Source: an uncultured Desulfovibrio sp.
Lineage (GTDB): Bacteria > Desulfobacterota > Desulfovibrionia > Desulfovibrionales > Desulfovibrionaceae
Length of the DNA stretch: 49,993 nucleotides
Assembly (NCBI GenBank): GCA_900541395.1
Contig: UQJT01000016.1
Span: 1 to 49,993 of the forward strand
Direction: 5' to 3'
In this document: positions 26,448 to 34,499 of the stretch, one piece after another
Position numbering within the stretch: position 1 is the stretch's first letter
Layout of the letters: every line of letters starts with the position of its first letter
Position numbers and translations under genes: made by a program
Notes under the pieces: generated by a model
What the model was told of the DNA's origin: nothing
Seen by the model: the letters and a program-made list of their open reading frames with translations, nothing else
The model's database searches: none

Positions 26448-27803
26448 TTATGATGTCCGCCCGGCTTTCGGGGCCAGGGCCGCCACGGCCGCCCAGGCCG
26501 TGGCCACGGCCAGACCGGCCCCGCATTTTTCGCGGAGCCAGTCCTGGTGGGCCAGAATGGTGCCCGCCGCGTACAGGCCCGGCCGGACCACTTTCCCCGT
26601 AATATCCACGGGGCGAAAGGCGTCGTCCACCACAATGCCCGCGCGATCCACGGGATGTCCGGCCGGATCGAACAGATCCGGGCTATGCCATTGTTCACGG
26701 CTTGGAGGTTGGAATACGGGCAGGTCCATGAGGCGTTCGCGCACGCCGTCGCGCTCGGCCCGCAGGCCGCGCCCGATGAAGCGCCCCGTGGCCAGCAGCA
26801 CCTGGCGGGCGTAGACCACGTGTTCCTCGTCTTCCTTAATGCCGTTTTCCTCGGCGTCGGAATTGTCGGGACGGGTATTGGGACCGTCCAGCTCCACGCG
26901 GAAGCCCGCTTCCCCGGCATGGGGACCGTCGGGCAACGGGGTCGGGAGCACGGCGCGCGCCCTGGTCAGGCGGCGGGCGTCCACGCCTTCGGCCTCCAGG
27001 CCGTTTTCCAGCACGGCCTTGAGGCGCATACCCGGCACCGAGGCGGGCAAGGTGGGGATTTCGAAGACGGACACGCCCAGCCGGGCGGCCAGATCGCCTG
27101 TCGCGCCGCCGTCGACCCCGGCGGGCGAGGAGCCCAGCACGGCGGGCAGGCCCACGTGGGTTTCGCCCCGCAACAGGGGGCGGATGGCCTCGGCCAGGGC
27201 GGCGCGATGGGCGGGCAATTCCAGGGCTTGAGCCATGACGCCGGGCAACAGGGGGTGAGGCGCGGGGGCCGGAAAATGCACCCGCGCGGCCCGCAGACCG
27301 GGCCAAGTCCGGCCTGCCACGGCCGCGATCTGAGCGGCGCTGTATTCGCGCAGGCCGTGGAAATCCACCAGCAGAGCGGGGGATTTGGCCGCGGCCGCCT
27401 CCACGCCGGGCCACATGGTGGCGGGAACGGCCCAGGTGCGTTTGAGCCCGCCCGCCGGGGTCAATACCCGACAGGCCGCGTCGCCGTTGTGGCGGTAGGG
27501 AAGGCCGCGTCGTCCCAACCAGTCCAAAAATTCTTCCAGAGCCCGACGGGCTTCGGCGGTTCGCAGCCGGGCGTAGGGATGGAGCGGACGGCCCTCGGCT
27601 TCATCCTGCGGCCGCCGCGCGCGCAGTCGCTCCAGCGCCGCCCACGGGTCCGGCGCGTCATAGACGTCGAACAGGCCGCTGGCGTACACGATTTCGGCCG
27701 TGCCGCCCGCCTGGGTCACGCTCAGGCCGCGCCGGGCCGCGAACAGAGCGGCCGCCGCTCCGGCCAGGCCGCATCCGACCACAAACAGATCGCGGGTTTT
27801 CAT
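26448..27803 (-). CDS. glpB: Anaerobic glycerol-3-phosphate dehydrogenase subunit B
   Basis: The 451-residue protein has an N-terminal dinucleotide fold (VVGCGLAGAAAALFAARRG, about 8-26) and a C-terminal flavin-type segment (GIVVDDAFRPVD, GLYAAGTILAHQDW), as in GlpB. With GlpA it oxidises sn-glycerol-3-phosphate to dihydroxyacetone phosphate in anaerobes. Its ATG overlaps the glpA stop by 4 nt, so the pair is coupled. The usual third gene, glpC, is not downstream; the autotransporter ends there instead. Confidence 0.88.
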   Translation of the reverse strand: MKTRDLFVVGCGLAGAAAALFAARRGLSVTQAGGTAEIVYASGLFDVYDAPDPWAALERLRARRPQDEAEGRPLHPYARLRTAEARRALEEFLDWLGRRGLPYRHNGDAACRVLTPAGGLKRTWAVPATMWPGVEAAAAKSPALLVDFHGLREYSAAQIAAVAGRTWPGLRAARVHFPAPAPHPLLPGVMAQALELPAHRAALAEAIRPLLRGETHVGLPAVLGSSPAGVDGGATGDLAARLGVSVFEIPTLPASVPGMRLKAVLENGLEAEGVDARRLTRARAVLPTPLPDGPHAGEAGFRVELDGPNTRPDNSDAEENGIKEDEEHVVYARQVLLATGRFIGRGLRAERDGVRERLMDLPVFQPPSREQWHSPDLFDPAGHPVDRAGIVVDDAFRPVDITGKVVRPGLYAAGTILAHQDWLREKCGAGLAVATAWAAVAALAPKAGRTS

Positions 27804-29440
27804 CGCTCGCCGTCCTCCGGCACGTCGGCGTCCACGCCGTCCAGCCCCATGAGGCCCAGATACAGGGCTTCTTTCAGTTCGGCCTGGGCCATCTGGTCGC
27901 CCCACAGCACGGGACGTTGGCCGCGCCAGCGCTCGCGCAGAAAGCGCTTCAGACCGGCCGTGCCTCCGGTCCCGGCGGCCAGAGCGCAGTCGTACAGATG
28001 GGCCGTGATCCGCGCTCCGCAAAACGTACCCTGGCACGACCCCTTGCCCACCCGACTGCGGTACGAAACGGCGGGCAGAAGGTCGGCGGCGGGCGTGAGT
28101 CCGTCGTCGTTCCCCCTTTCGTCGTCCGGGTCGGCGCGCCGTTCGGTCAGGCCCCGCAGCAGGCCGTCCACGGCCGACTGGGGCACCACCTCGCACTCGC
28201 ACAACAGATAGTCGTCCGGGCTGTGTTTTTGCCACCAGGCGTATTTGTGGGCCGGGCTGGGATCGCTCCAGGCGGCCAGGTCCGAGGGGGGGATCGCCTC
28301 CTCGGCGGTGCGGCAGACGGCGCTTACGCCCAGGCGGCGGCACAGGGCGTCCGCCGCTCGTTCGGCCATAAGCCGGTAGGTGGTCAGTTTGCCGCCGGTC
28401 AGGGTCATAAGGTTGTCCACGCCGCCCGCCTCCGCCTCCTCGTAAGTCAAAAGGGCGAAGTCGCGCGATGCTTTACGCCCCTCGCCCGAGGCGCCGGCCG
28501 CGCGGACCAGGGGACGAATGCCCGCGTAAGCCCGCCGAAAAGGGGTGGTCGCCAGGCCCGGCAGCAGGGGCAGGGCTTCGCTCAGGTTGGCGTCCACCTC
28601 GGCGATGGTGGGCGTATTGTCGTCGGGGTCGGCCACGGGTACGGAGGTGGTGCCCAGGATGGACACCGAACCTCCGGGGACCAGAATGTCGCCGTCGCCC
28701 GGTCCGCGCAGGCGGTTGATAACGCGTTTGGTCAGTCGGCTCTGCGTGACAAGCAAGGTGCCCTTGGACAGCAGAAGGTCGGCGCGACACCCCGCCAGGG
28801 CGGCCACCCGACCGCTCCAGCCTCCGGCCGCGATGACGAACTGGAGCCCCGCGTAAACCGCCGTTTCGCCCGTTTCGGTATTGCGGACGCGCACGGCGCG
28901 CAGATGTCGGCCGTCGCGTTCAAAGCCCGTTGCTTCATGCCGACGCAGAAAGCGGCCGCCGTGGCGTTGGGCGTCGGCCACGTTTTCCAGAGACAGCATG
29001 AAGGGGTCCACCGAGGCGTCGGGCACCGCGTAAACCGCTGTGATGTCGCGCGCCAGGGCGGGTTCCAGGGCGCGCGCCGCGACCGGGTCCACGGCCCGGC
29101 AGCCCACGCCGGCCGCGGCGCAGTATTCGGGAAAGGCGCTGATATAGTCCGGGTCGTCGCCGGGCACGGCCACGAACAGACCGCCGCAATCATCCACGCA
29201 TTGGGGCAGAATGCGCTTGATGATCGCGCCTTCGCGGGCGCATTCGGCCGCCGCTCGGGGGTCCACCACCGCGTAGCGCGCGCCGCTGTGCAGGAGGCCG
29301 TGGTTGCGGCCCGATGCCCCGGCGTTGACGTCGCCCCGTTCAAGCAGCAGACAATCCACGCCCCGCAGGGCCAGGTCGCGGGCCAGACCCGCGCCGCTTG
29401 CGCCCGCGCCGATAATGATCACCTGATAGGTATGCGCCAT
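27800..29440 (-). CDS. glpA: Anaerobic glycerol-3-phosphate dehydrogenase subunit A
   Basis: The 546-residue flavoprotein has the FAD motif GAGASGAGLARDLALRG (11-27), the long DAO-type catalytic body, and a C-terminal BFD-like [2Fe-2S] domain with CEC near 414-416 and CQGTFC near 465-470. This is the catalytic subunit. The start at 29440 follows a GGGGG tract; longer starts add a hydrophobic stretch that GlpA lacks. It heads the glpAB unit. Confidence 0.92.
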   Translation of the reverse strand: MAHTYQVIIIGAGASGAGLARDLALRGVDCLLLERGDVNAGASGRNHGLLHSGARYAVVDPRAAAECAREGAIIKRILPQCVDDCGGLFVAVPGDDPDYISAFPEYCAAAGVGCRAVDPVAARALEPALARDITAVYAVPDASVDPFMLSLENVADAQRHGGRFLRRHEATGFERDGRHLRAVRVRNTETGETAVYAGLQFVIAAGGWSGRVAALAGCRADLLLSKGTLLVTQSRLTKRVINRLRGPGDGDILVPGGSVSILGTTSVPVADPDDNTPTIAEVDANLSEALPLLPGLATTPFRRAYAGIRPLVRAAGASGEGRKASRDFALLTYEEAEAGGVDNLMTLTGGKLTTYRLMAERAADALCRRLGVSAVCRTAEEAIPPSDLAAWSDPSPAHKYAWWQKHSPDDYLLCECEVVPQSAVDGLLRGLTERRADPDDERGNDDGLTPAADLLPAVSYRSRVGKGSCQGTFCGARITAHLYDCALAAGTGGTAGLKRFLRERWRGQRPVLWGDQMAQAELKEALYLGLMGLDGVDADVPEDGER

Positions 29441-29578
29441 ACATGCCCCCGACAGAAAAAGCCGAAACACTTTCGCGGCATTTTCCCCGTCCTGTCAAGA
29501 CGGCGAGATGGAATGCGCCGCGGAGTTGAATTCAGCCGGAGAATACAGGCGGACCTGTCGGAGACGGCATACGAAAAC

Positions 29579-29609
29579 GCCCGCCGTTTCCCGTAAGAAA
29601 CGGCGGGCG
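29579..29609 (-). terminator. Rho-independent terminator of the RRM gene
   Basis: GCCCGCCGTTTC (29579-29590) pairs perfectly with 29597-29608 across a 6-nt loop. On the minus strand the stem is followed by GTTTTCGT. It lies 24 nt past the RRM stop codon. Confidence 0.8.
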
Positions 29610-29632
29610 CATAGGCCGGAAACGGACGGCGC

Positions 29633-29893
29633 TTAGTATGCGCGCGACTTGCGTTGTTCCGCTTCGTTCACCCTCAGGGAACGTCCTTCATAGGACGCGC
29701 CGTTCAGGGACGCGATGGCGGAGCGGGCGTCGGGTTCGCCCATTTCCACAAAACCGAAACCTCGCGAGCGGCCGGTGTCCCGATCGGACATGACGCGGGC
29801 GGACAGAACCGACCCGAAGGAGGCGAAAAGCTCTTTCAGACTGTGGTCATCAGTGGAAAAAGGAAGATTGCCGACATAAAGAGACATAGACAT
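29633..29893 (-). CDS. Small RRM-type RNA-binding protein
   Basis: The 86-residue protein is a single RNA-recognition motif. RNP2 (SLYVGNLPF, 4-12) and RNP1 (RGFGFVEM, 44-51) are intact with their RNA-stacking aromatics Y6, F46 and F48. Bacterial proteins of this size resemble cyanobacterial Rbp proteins, several of which are cold-induced; that regulation is not shown here. TGGAG lies 8 nt before the ATG at 29893 and partly inside a leader hairpin (29904-29936). Confidence 0.92.
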   Translation of the reverse strand: MSMSLYVGNLPFSTDDHSLKELFASFGSVLSARVMSDRDTGRSRGFGFVEMGEPDARSAIASLNGASYEGRSLRVNEAEQRKSRAY

Positions 29894-29903
29894 ACAAAAA
29901 ACT

Positions 29904-29936
29904 CCACGGTTACGGGGTGTACACTTTAAACCGTGG
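29904..29936 (-). promoter_or_regulatory. Leader hairpin at the RRM ribosome-binding site
   Basis: CCACGGTT and AACCGTGG (29904-29911, 29929-29936) form a perfect 8-bp stem around a 17-nt loop. On the transcript the 3' arm ends in GTGG and runs into the Shine-Dalgarno TGGAG (29902-29906), so folding could mask part of it. Confidence 0.5.
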
Positions 29937-30326
29937 CGCTTGTCCCAAGAGAAGTTCCATTGTAAAAGCTATACAAAACCCAATTGATATTGCTGAAAAT
30001 ATATTTACGAAAAAAATACGGGATGTCAATATGTTTTTTTAGGGTAAATCGCATAATATAATATTTTGGTATGAAACGCCCAAAAGCGGCAAATAAGAAA
30101 ATATCAAAATATATAGAAGTGAAGGTATCTATTGCTCTCAATTTTTCGCTTACGACATGAGAAGGTAAAAACACGTCGAGAACAGGGTGGTAATATTTAT
30201 TTTGACCGCTAATATGAGTAAATTATGTTGTGCTCTAAATAATATTGGGTGGCAACATATTGGAATATTTTGTAAAACTATGGAAATTCTGAAAGGTTGA
30301 CCAAGTAAATTTGAAGAGGGAAGAGA
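29937..30326. other. AT-rich intergenic DNA, no supported gene
   Basis: Base composition falls abruptly from GC-rich to strongly AT-rich at about 29,940. A minus-strand frame at 29926-30174 is open, but it has no ribosome-binding site or family resemblance and overlaps the RRM leader. The stretch probably came in together with the P-loop gene. Confidence 0.45.
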
Positions 30327-30839
30327 ATGGTTATTTTAATTATGGGAGCTTCACATACAGGAAAAACGGTCCTTGCGCAAAATTTATTGGAAAAATATAA
30401 AGTTCCATATTTTTCCATAGACCATCTTAAAATGGGACTGATAAGAAGCGGAAATACCTCTTTGACGCCGGGGGATGATGCTGAACTAAAAGAGTATCTT
30501 TGGCCTATTGTCAAAGAGATGGTTAAAACGGCCATAGAAAATGGTCAAAACCTTATAGTTGAGGGTGGATATATTCCTTTTGATTGGAAAAAGGATTTCA
30601 GTCGTGAATATTTAAAATATATAAAGTATTATTGTCTTATTATGTCGGATGATTATATTGATAAAAATTTTAATGAAATAAAAAAGTATGCGAATATTGT
30701 CGAAAAACGAATTGACGATTCATGGTGTACAAAAGAATTTCTTATAAAAGAGAATAGGTATAATTTTGATATGTGTAAAAAATATGACTGTAATTATGTT
30801 TTGATTGACAATAATTATCCAATAGAATTTTTTCTATAA
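30327..30839 (+). CDS. P-loop NTPase/kinase-like protein, horizontally acquired
   Basis: The 170-residue protein begins with a Walker A loop GASHTGKT (7-14) and a hydrophobic Walker-B-like strand (LIVEGGY). It resembles small nucleotide- or metabolite-kinase folds; the substrate is unknown. It is rich in Lys, Asn, Ile and Tyr and its DNA is very AT-rich, unlike every neighbour, so it was probably gained from a low-GC bacterium such as a clostridium. GAAGAGGGAAGAG precedes the ATG. It appears intact. Confidence 0.75.
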   Translation: MVILIMGASHTGKTVLAQNLLEKYKVPYFSIDHLKMGLIRSGNTSLTPGDDAELKEYLWPIVKEMVKTAIENGQNLIVEGGYIPFDWKKDFSREYLKYIKYYCLIMSDDYIDKNFNEIKKYANIVEKRIDDSWCTKEFLIKENRYNFDMCKKYDCNYVLIDNNYPIEFFL

Positions 30840-30910
30840 AATCAATTTCTATATTAATAAAAAGAAATGTATGTTATTGTCATATAAATTTACATGACTG
30901 TATAGAATGA

Positions 30911-30951
30911 AACCGGAGCGAGGCGTCTTGCCGGGACGGCCTCTTTCGGTT
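30911..30951 (+). terminator. Terminator-like hairpin after the P-loop gene
   Basis: AACCG...CGGTT, GAGGC...GCCTC and GTC...GAC nest into one stem between 30911 and 30951, where composition returns to GC-rich. It marks the right edge of the AT-rich patch. Confidence 0.5.
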
Positions 30952-31004
30952 AATTCTCCTTCCTTCACGGCGCGCGGCCCTTTGTCGCGCAAGGAGCGTA
31001 TTCA

Positions 31005-32378
31005 ATGGTCGATGTGTTGACCGAACACCCCGCCCGGCCGCGGGAGCAAACGGGCGTCTTCGATTCGTTCGCGGGGCGGGTGGCGGCCATGCTGCCCGAG
31101 GGCGGTCATTTTTCGATGTGCCTGTCCTGCGGGGCCTGTTCGGCTTCGTGTCCGGCCACGGGGCTGGACGATATGGACCCGCGTAAATTCGTGCGCATGG
31201 CTTCGTTGGGCATGGACGAGGAAGTGACCCGCACTCCCTGGGTGTGGCAGTGCAGTATGTGCATGCGTTGCGTGGCCAACTGCCCCATGCAGATCAACAT
31301 TCCCCAATTGGTATACGAAGCTCGCCGGGCCTGGCCCCGCGAGACGCGCCCGCGGGGCATCCTTCAGTCCTGCGACGCGGCTTTGGCCAATCCGGGCAAC
31401 AGCGCCATGGGGGCTTCGTCCGACGACTTTCGCTTTGTGGTGGAGGACGTGCTGGCGGACACGCGGCTGGAAGCCGAAGAGCGGCCGGAGCCGGACGGGG
31501 AATCGAAAACCGCAAAATACGCGCCCGCCCGCCCCGATTTCAGGGCTCTTCAGGCCCCGGTGGACAAGGTCGGAGCGTATTACTTCCTCAACCAGAACTC
31601 GCGCGAGCCCGTGACCGAGCCCGAGGAAATGCCTCCCCTATGGAAAATCCTCCATCTGGCGGGGGCGGACTGGACCTATTCCTCCCAGGGATGGGCGGCG
31701 GAAAATTACTGTATGTTCGCGGCCGACGATGAGGCTTGGGAGCGCATTGTCCGCAACAAGGTCGAGGCCGTGGAAAAATTGGGATGCAAGGTGTGGCTCA
31801 ATACCGAATGAGGGCACGAATTGTACGCATTCCGGGTCGGAATGCAGAAATTCGGGATCAAGCCCTCGTTCCGTATCGAATCTGTAGTGCGGCTTTATGC
31901 CCGCTGGATACGGGAGGGACGGCTGAGGCCGTCGTCGGCCTGGAACCGTGAGCGGCGAATACGCTTTACGGTGCAGGACCCCTGCCAGCTGGTGCGCAAG
32001 GGATACGGCGACGCGGCGGCCGAGGATCTGCGCTTCACTCTGGCGGCCTGCGTGGGGCCGGACAACGTGGCGGATATGTGGCCCAATCGTTCGGCCAACT
32101 ATTGCTGCGGCGGCGGGGGCGGTTTTCTGCAATCCGGCCGGGCCGCCGCGCGACGGGCCTTCGGCCGTGTCAAGCACGAGCAGATTTTGACCACCGGCGC
32201 ACCTTATGTGGTCACTCCCTGCCACAACTGCCATTCGCAGATTCACGACCTGTCCGAGCATTACGGCGGCGGATACCGGGCCGTGCATCTGTGGACTCTG
32301 CTGGCGCTCTCTCTGGGGGTGTTGGGAGTCAACGAACGAACCTATCTCGGCCCCGACCTGGCCGACGCGGTTTTGTAA
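31005..32378 (+). CDS. Selenocysteine-containing (Fe-S) oxidoreductase, HdrD/GlpC-related (UGA269 = Sec)
   Basis: Reading through the in-frame TGA at 31809-31811 gives one 457-residue protein. Two ferredoxin clusters come first (C39, C42, C45, C49; C83, C86, C89, C93). Next is the text LNTE-U-GHELYAF with Sec at 269, where relatives carry a Cys of a CCG-type module. Then a full CCG motif follows: C327, C367-C368, C406 and C409. Without readthrough the protein would lose its whole CCG domain, and the second half would have no credible start or ribosome-binding site. A SECIS-like hairpin lies 22 nt after the TGA. The likely job is passing electrons to or from a thiol/disulfide or quinone partner. 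It could serve as the missing GlpC for glpAB, but it lies on the other strand, so this is only a possibility. No membrane segment is present. Confidence 0.85.
31812..31853 (+). promoter_or_regulatory. Bacterial SECIS element
   Basis: GCATTCC (31827-31833) pairs perfectly with GGAATGC (31839-31845), leaving loop GGGTC. A lower stem GAATT/AATTC (31818-31822, 31849-31853) extends it. The loop holds GGUC, as in the E. coli fdhF SECIS bound by SelB, and starts 22 nt after the TGA, within the usual range. Confidence 0.8.
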
Positions 32379-32511
32379 ACGCGGGCTTATCGTTTCCTTT
32401 CGCCGCGCTGGAAGTGCGGCCGCCTTTGCTCTGCCGTGCTTGCCGTCGTCGGCCGTCAACCGAAAACTATGACATAGCCTGTCGTTTTCTTATTTCATAA
32501 AGGAATTATCC

Positions 32512-33840
32512 ATGCTTATCGCGCTGTTGGCGTACGCCGCCGTCATGCTGGCCGTGGGTTTGTATCATGTGAGGCACGTGGGAAGTTTCCGCGAATTTGT
32601 CATCGCCGGAGGTCGCCAGGGCAGCGGTCTGGTCACGTTGTCTCTGCTGGCGTCCATGATCGGTGGTTCGGCCACGTTGGGCTTGGCCGATCTGACTCTT
32701 AAGCTCGGTTTTCCGGCCTTCTGGTGGTTGGGAGTGGGGTCGGCCGGGCTGCTGCTTCAGGCCTGGCTGCTGTCGGCCCGGGTTCGGAATATGGGGGCCT
32801 GCACTCTGCCCGATGTGGCGGGCATTGCCGTGGGGCCCGAGGCCCGCGCTCTCGCCGGCTTGATCATCGCCGTCACCTGGACCGGTATCGTGGCCGCCCA
32901 GTTTACGGCCCTGTCGCAGATTTTTTCCGTGCTGACAGGGCTGGACGACACCCGCGCGCTGTTGATTGCCGTATCTCTGGTGGTGGTCGCGTATACCGCG
33001 GCGGGCGGCCAGCTTTCGGTACTGCGCACCGACGCTTTGCAGTTCGCCCTGGTGCTCGGCGGAGTGGCCGCCGCCTGCGCGTGGCTGTACGCCGCGTCCG
33101 GTGAGGGGATCGGCGCCTGGCTGGCCGGGGTGGAACCCCTCAACGATCGCTTCGGCTGGTCCGATCTGGGCTCGTTGTTTCTGCTGGTGGGGGCAACCTA
33201 CTTTATCGGGCCGGATATCTTTTCCCGCAATCTGTCCGCGCGCGACGGCGCGACGGCCCGGCGATCCACGGTGATCGCGGCCGTGGTGCTGTTCGGGTTC
33301 GGGCTTTTGGTTGTAGCTTTGGGGCAGTGGGCGGCGGCCCACGGCGTAAACGGCGGCAATGTCCTGGTGCTCCTTATCCGCGATCATCTGCCCGCGCCCG
33401 TGGCTCTGTTGCTGGGCCTGGGCCTGGTATCGGCCCTGGTGTCTTCGGCCGACACCTGCCTGATGAGCGCGGCTTCCATTCTGGAGCACGATTTTCTGCG
33501 CCGGGAAAGCGTGGGCCGAACCCGCGTGTTCGTGCTGTTCATCGGCGGCGTATCGTTGTGCGTCGCTCTGCTGAAAAGCGACATTATCGGCCTGTTGCTG
33601 GCCGCGTATTCGGTGTACGCGCCGGGTGTGGTCGTTCCGTTGTTCGTGGCCGTCATGGCCCACGGGCGGCGTCCTCTATGCCGTCCGCTGTGGCTGACCG
33701 GCGTGGCCGCCGGGGGATTGTGCGGCTTCGCGTCCGGGGTGGCCGGTCTGCCGGGGTTGCCGCTGGTCGGTATGGGCGTTTCGGCCGTACTGGCCGTGGC
33801 CGCGCTGGCTGTTCCCGTCCGGGCGGCGGCGCGAAGCTGA
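32512..33840 (+). CDS. Sodium:solute symporter family transporter
   Basis: The 442-residue membrane protein has about 12-13 hydrophobic segments with the SSS layout: an early unwound helix (FVIAGGRQGSGLVTLSLLAS), AYTAAGGQLSVLRTDALQF, ATYFIGPDIFSRNLSARDG, and the Na+-site-like LVSALVSSADTCLMSAASI. It imports an organic solute with sodium; which one is unknown. Its place 134 nt after the Fe-S selenoprotein suggests a substrate for that enzyme system. An AAAGGA ribosome-binding site precedes the ATG. Confidence 0.9.
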   Translation: MLIALLAYAAVMLAVGLYHVRHVGSFREFVIAGGRQGSGLVTLSLLASMIGGSATLGLADLTLKLGFPAFWWLGVGSAGLLLQAWLLSARVRNMGACTLPDVAGIAVGPEARALAGLIIAVTWTGIVAAQFTALSQIFSVLTGLDDTRALLIAVSLVVVAYTAAGGQLSVLRTDALQFALVLGGVAAACAWLYAASGEGIGAWLAGVEPLNDRFGWSDLGSLFLLVGATYFIGPDIFSRNLSARDGATARRSTVIAAVVLFGFGLLVVALGQWAAAHGVNGGNVLVLLIRDHLPAPVALLLGLGLVSALVSSADTCLMSAASILEHDFLRRESVGRTRVFVLFIGGVSLCVALLKSDIIGLLLAAYSVYAPGVVVPLFVAVMAHGRRPLCRPLWLTGVAAGGLCGFASGVAGLPGLPLVGMGVSAVLAVAALAVPVRAAARS

Positions 33841-34120
33841 CGGCGCGCGCCGCGTTCGAACATGAGGACAAGGCAGGGGCCGCCGGAACGACTGACGCCC
33901 GCCGGGCCTTCGAACCGAGGTTCGTCCCGTCGTGCGCTTGGGGGCGGCGCGTTCCGCTTCGTTCCTCCCGGCGAGGGCTGTCTCCGTCCGGCCTCAGCCC
34001 CTTGCCTTGGGCGGGAGGGAAGCTTATTTTGTACCTGCGGCGGTGTCGCTTTTCGGCGGCTCCGGGCGCGGCCGTATGCCGCTCCGGCCGGTGCGCCGCG
34101 TTTTTTGTGCGAGAGCGGAT
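33841..34120. other. 280-bp GC-rich gap before clpS
   Basis: No gene is supported. It should hold the promoter of the clpS-clpA-aat group; no clear -35/-10 pair is visible. Confidence 0.4.
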
Positions 34121-34441
34121 ATGGACGAATCACGTCATGAAGACGCGCCGGAACGCGAATCCGGTTTTCTGACCGAAGAGGAAGTGCGCGAACCCAAGCT
34201 GTATCGCGTGCTGCTGCACAACGACGATTACACCACGATGGAATTTGTGGTGCTGGTGCTGGTGGATATTTTCCGCAAAAGCCCGGAAGAAGCGTCGGAA
34301 ATCATGCTCTCCGTTCATGAGAAGGGCATAGGCGTATGCGGCGTCTACCCCCGCGAAATCGCGGAATTCCGCATTCACCAAGTCGCCAAACGGGCGCGGC
34401 AGGCGGGCTTTCCGTTGCTGTGCACGATGGAAGAGGAATAA
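34121..34441 (+). CDS. clpS: ATP-dependent Clp protease adaptor ClpS
   Basis: The 106-residue protein has the N-end-rule pocket in register with E. coli ClpS: N34, D35 and D36 (LLHNDDYTTMEFVV), T39, M40 and H66 (MLSVHEKG). It delivers proteins with bulky N-terminal residues to ClpA. The ATG at 34121 is chosen because the family begins with a short flexible tail there. clpA follows 58 nt downstream, and aat, which makes such N-termini, lies beyond it. Confidence 0.94.
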   Translation: MDESRHEDAPERESGFLTEEEVREPKLYRVLLHNDDYTTMEFVVLVLVDIFRKSPEEASEIMLSVHEKGIGVCGVYPREIAEFRIHQVAKRARQAGFPLLCTMEEE

Positions 34442-34499
34442 CGCCTCCGCAAGGAGGGCGGCGGACCGGAGCCCGGTTCCGCCAGTGGAGGAATACGAC

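Noticed and set aside
29926..30174. Small minus-strand frame in the AT-rich patch
   Set aside because: No Shine-Dalgarno, no recognisable motif, overlaps the RRM leader, and AT-rich composition alone can keep it open.
31821..32378. Second half of the Fe-S protein as a separate gene
   Set aside because: It is in the same frame as the first half, would start at a poor TTG without ribosome-binding site, and would leave the CCG module split; the SECIS hairpin favours one selenoprotein.
33900..33935. tRNA-like T-arm (GGTTCGAAGG on the minus strand)
   Set aside because: No matching acceptor, D or anticodon stems nearby. No tRNA or rRNA gene could be supported in the window, including next to the recombinase.
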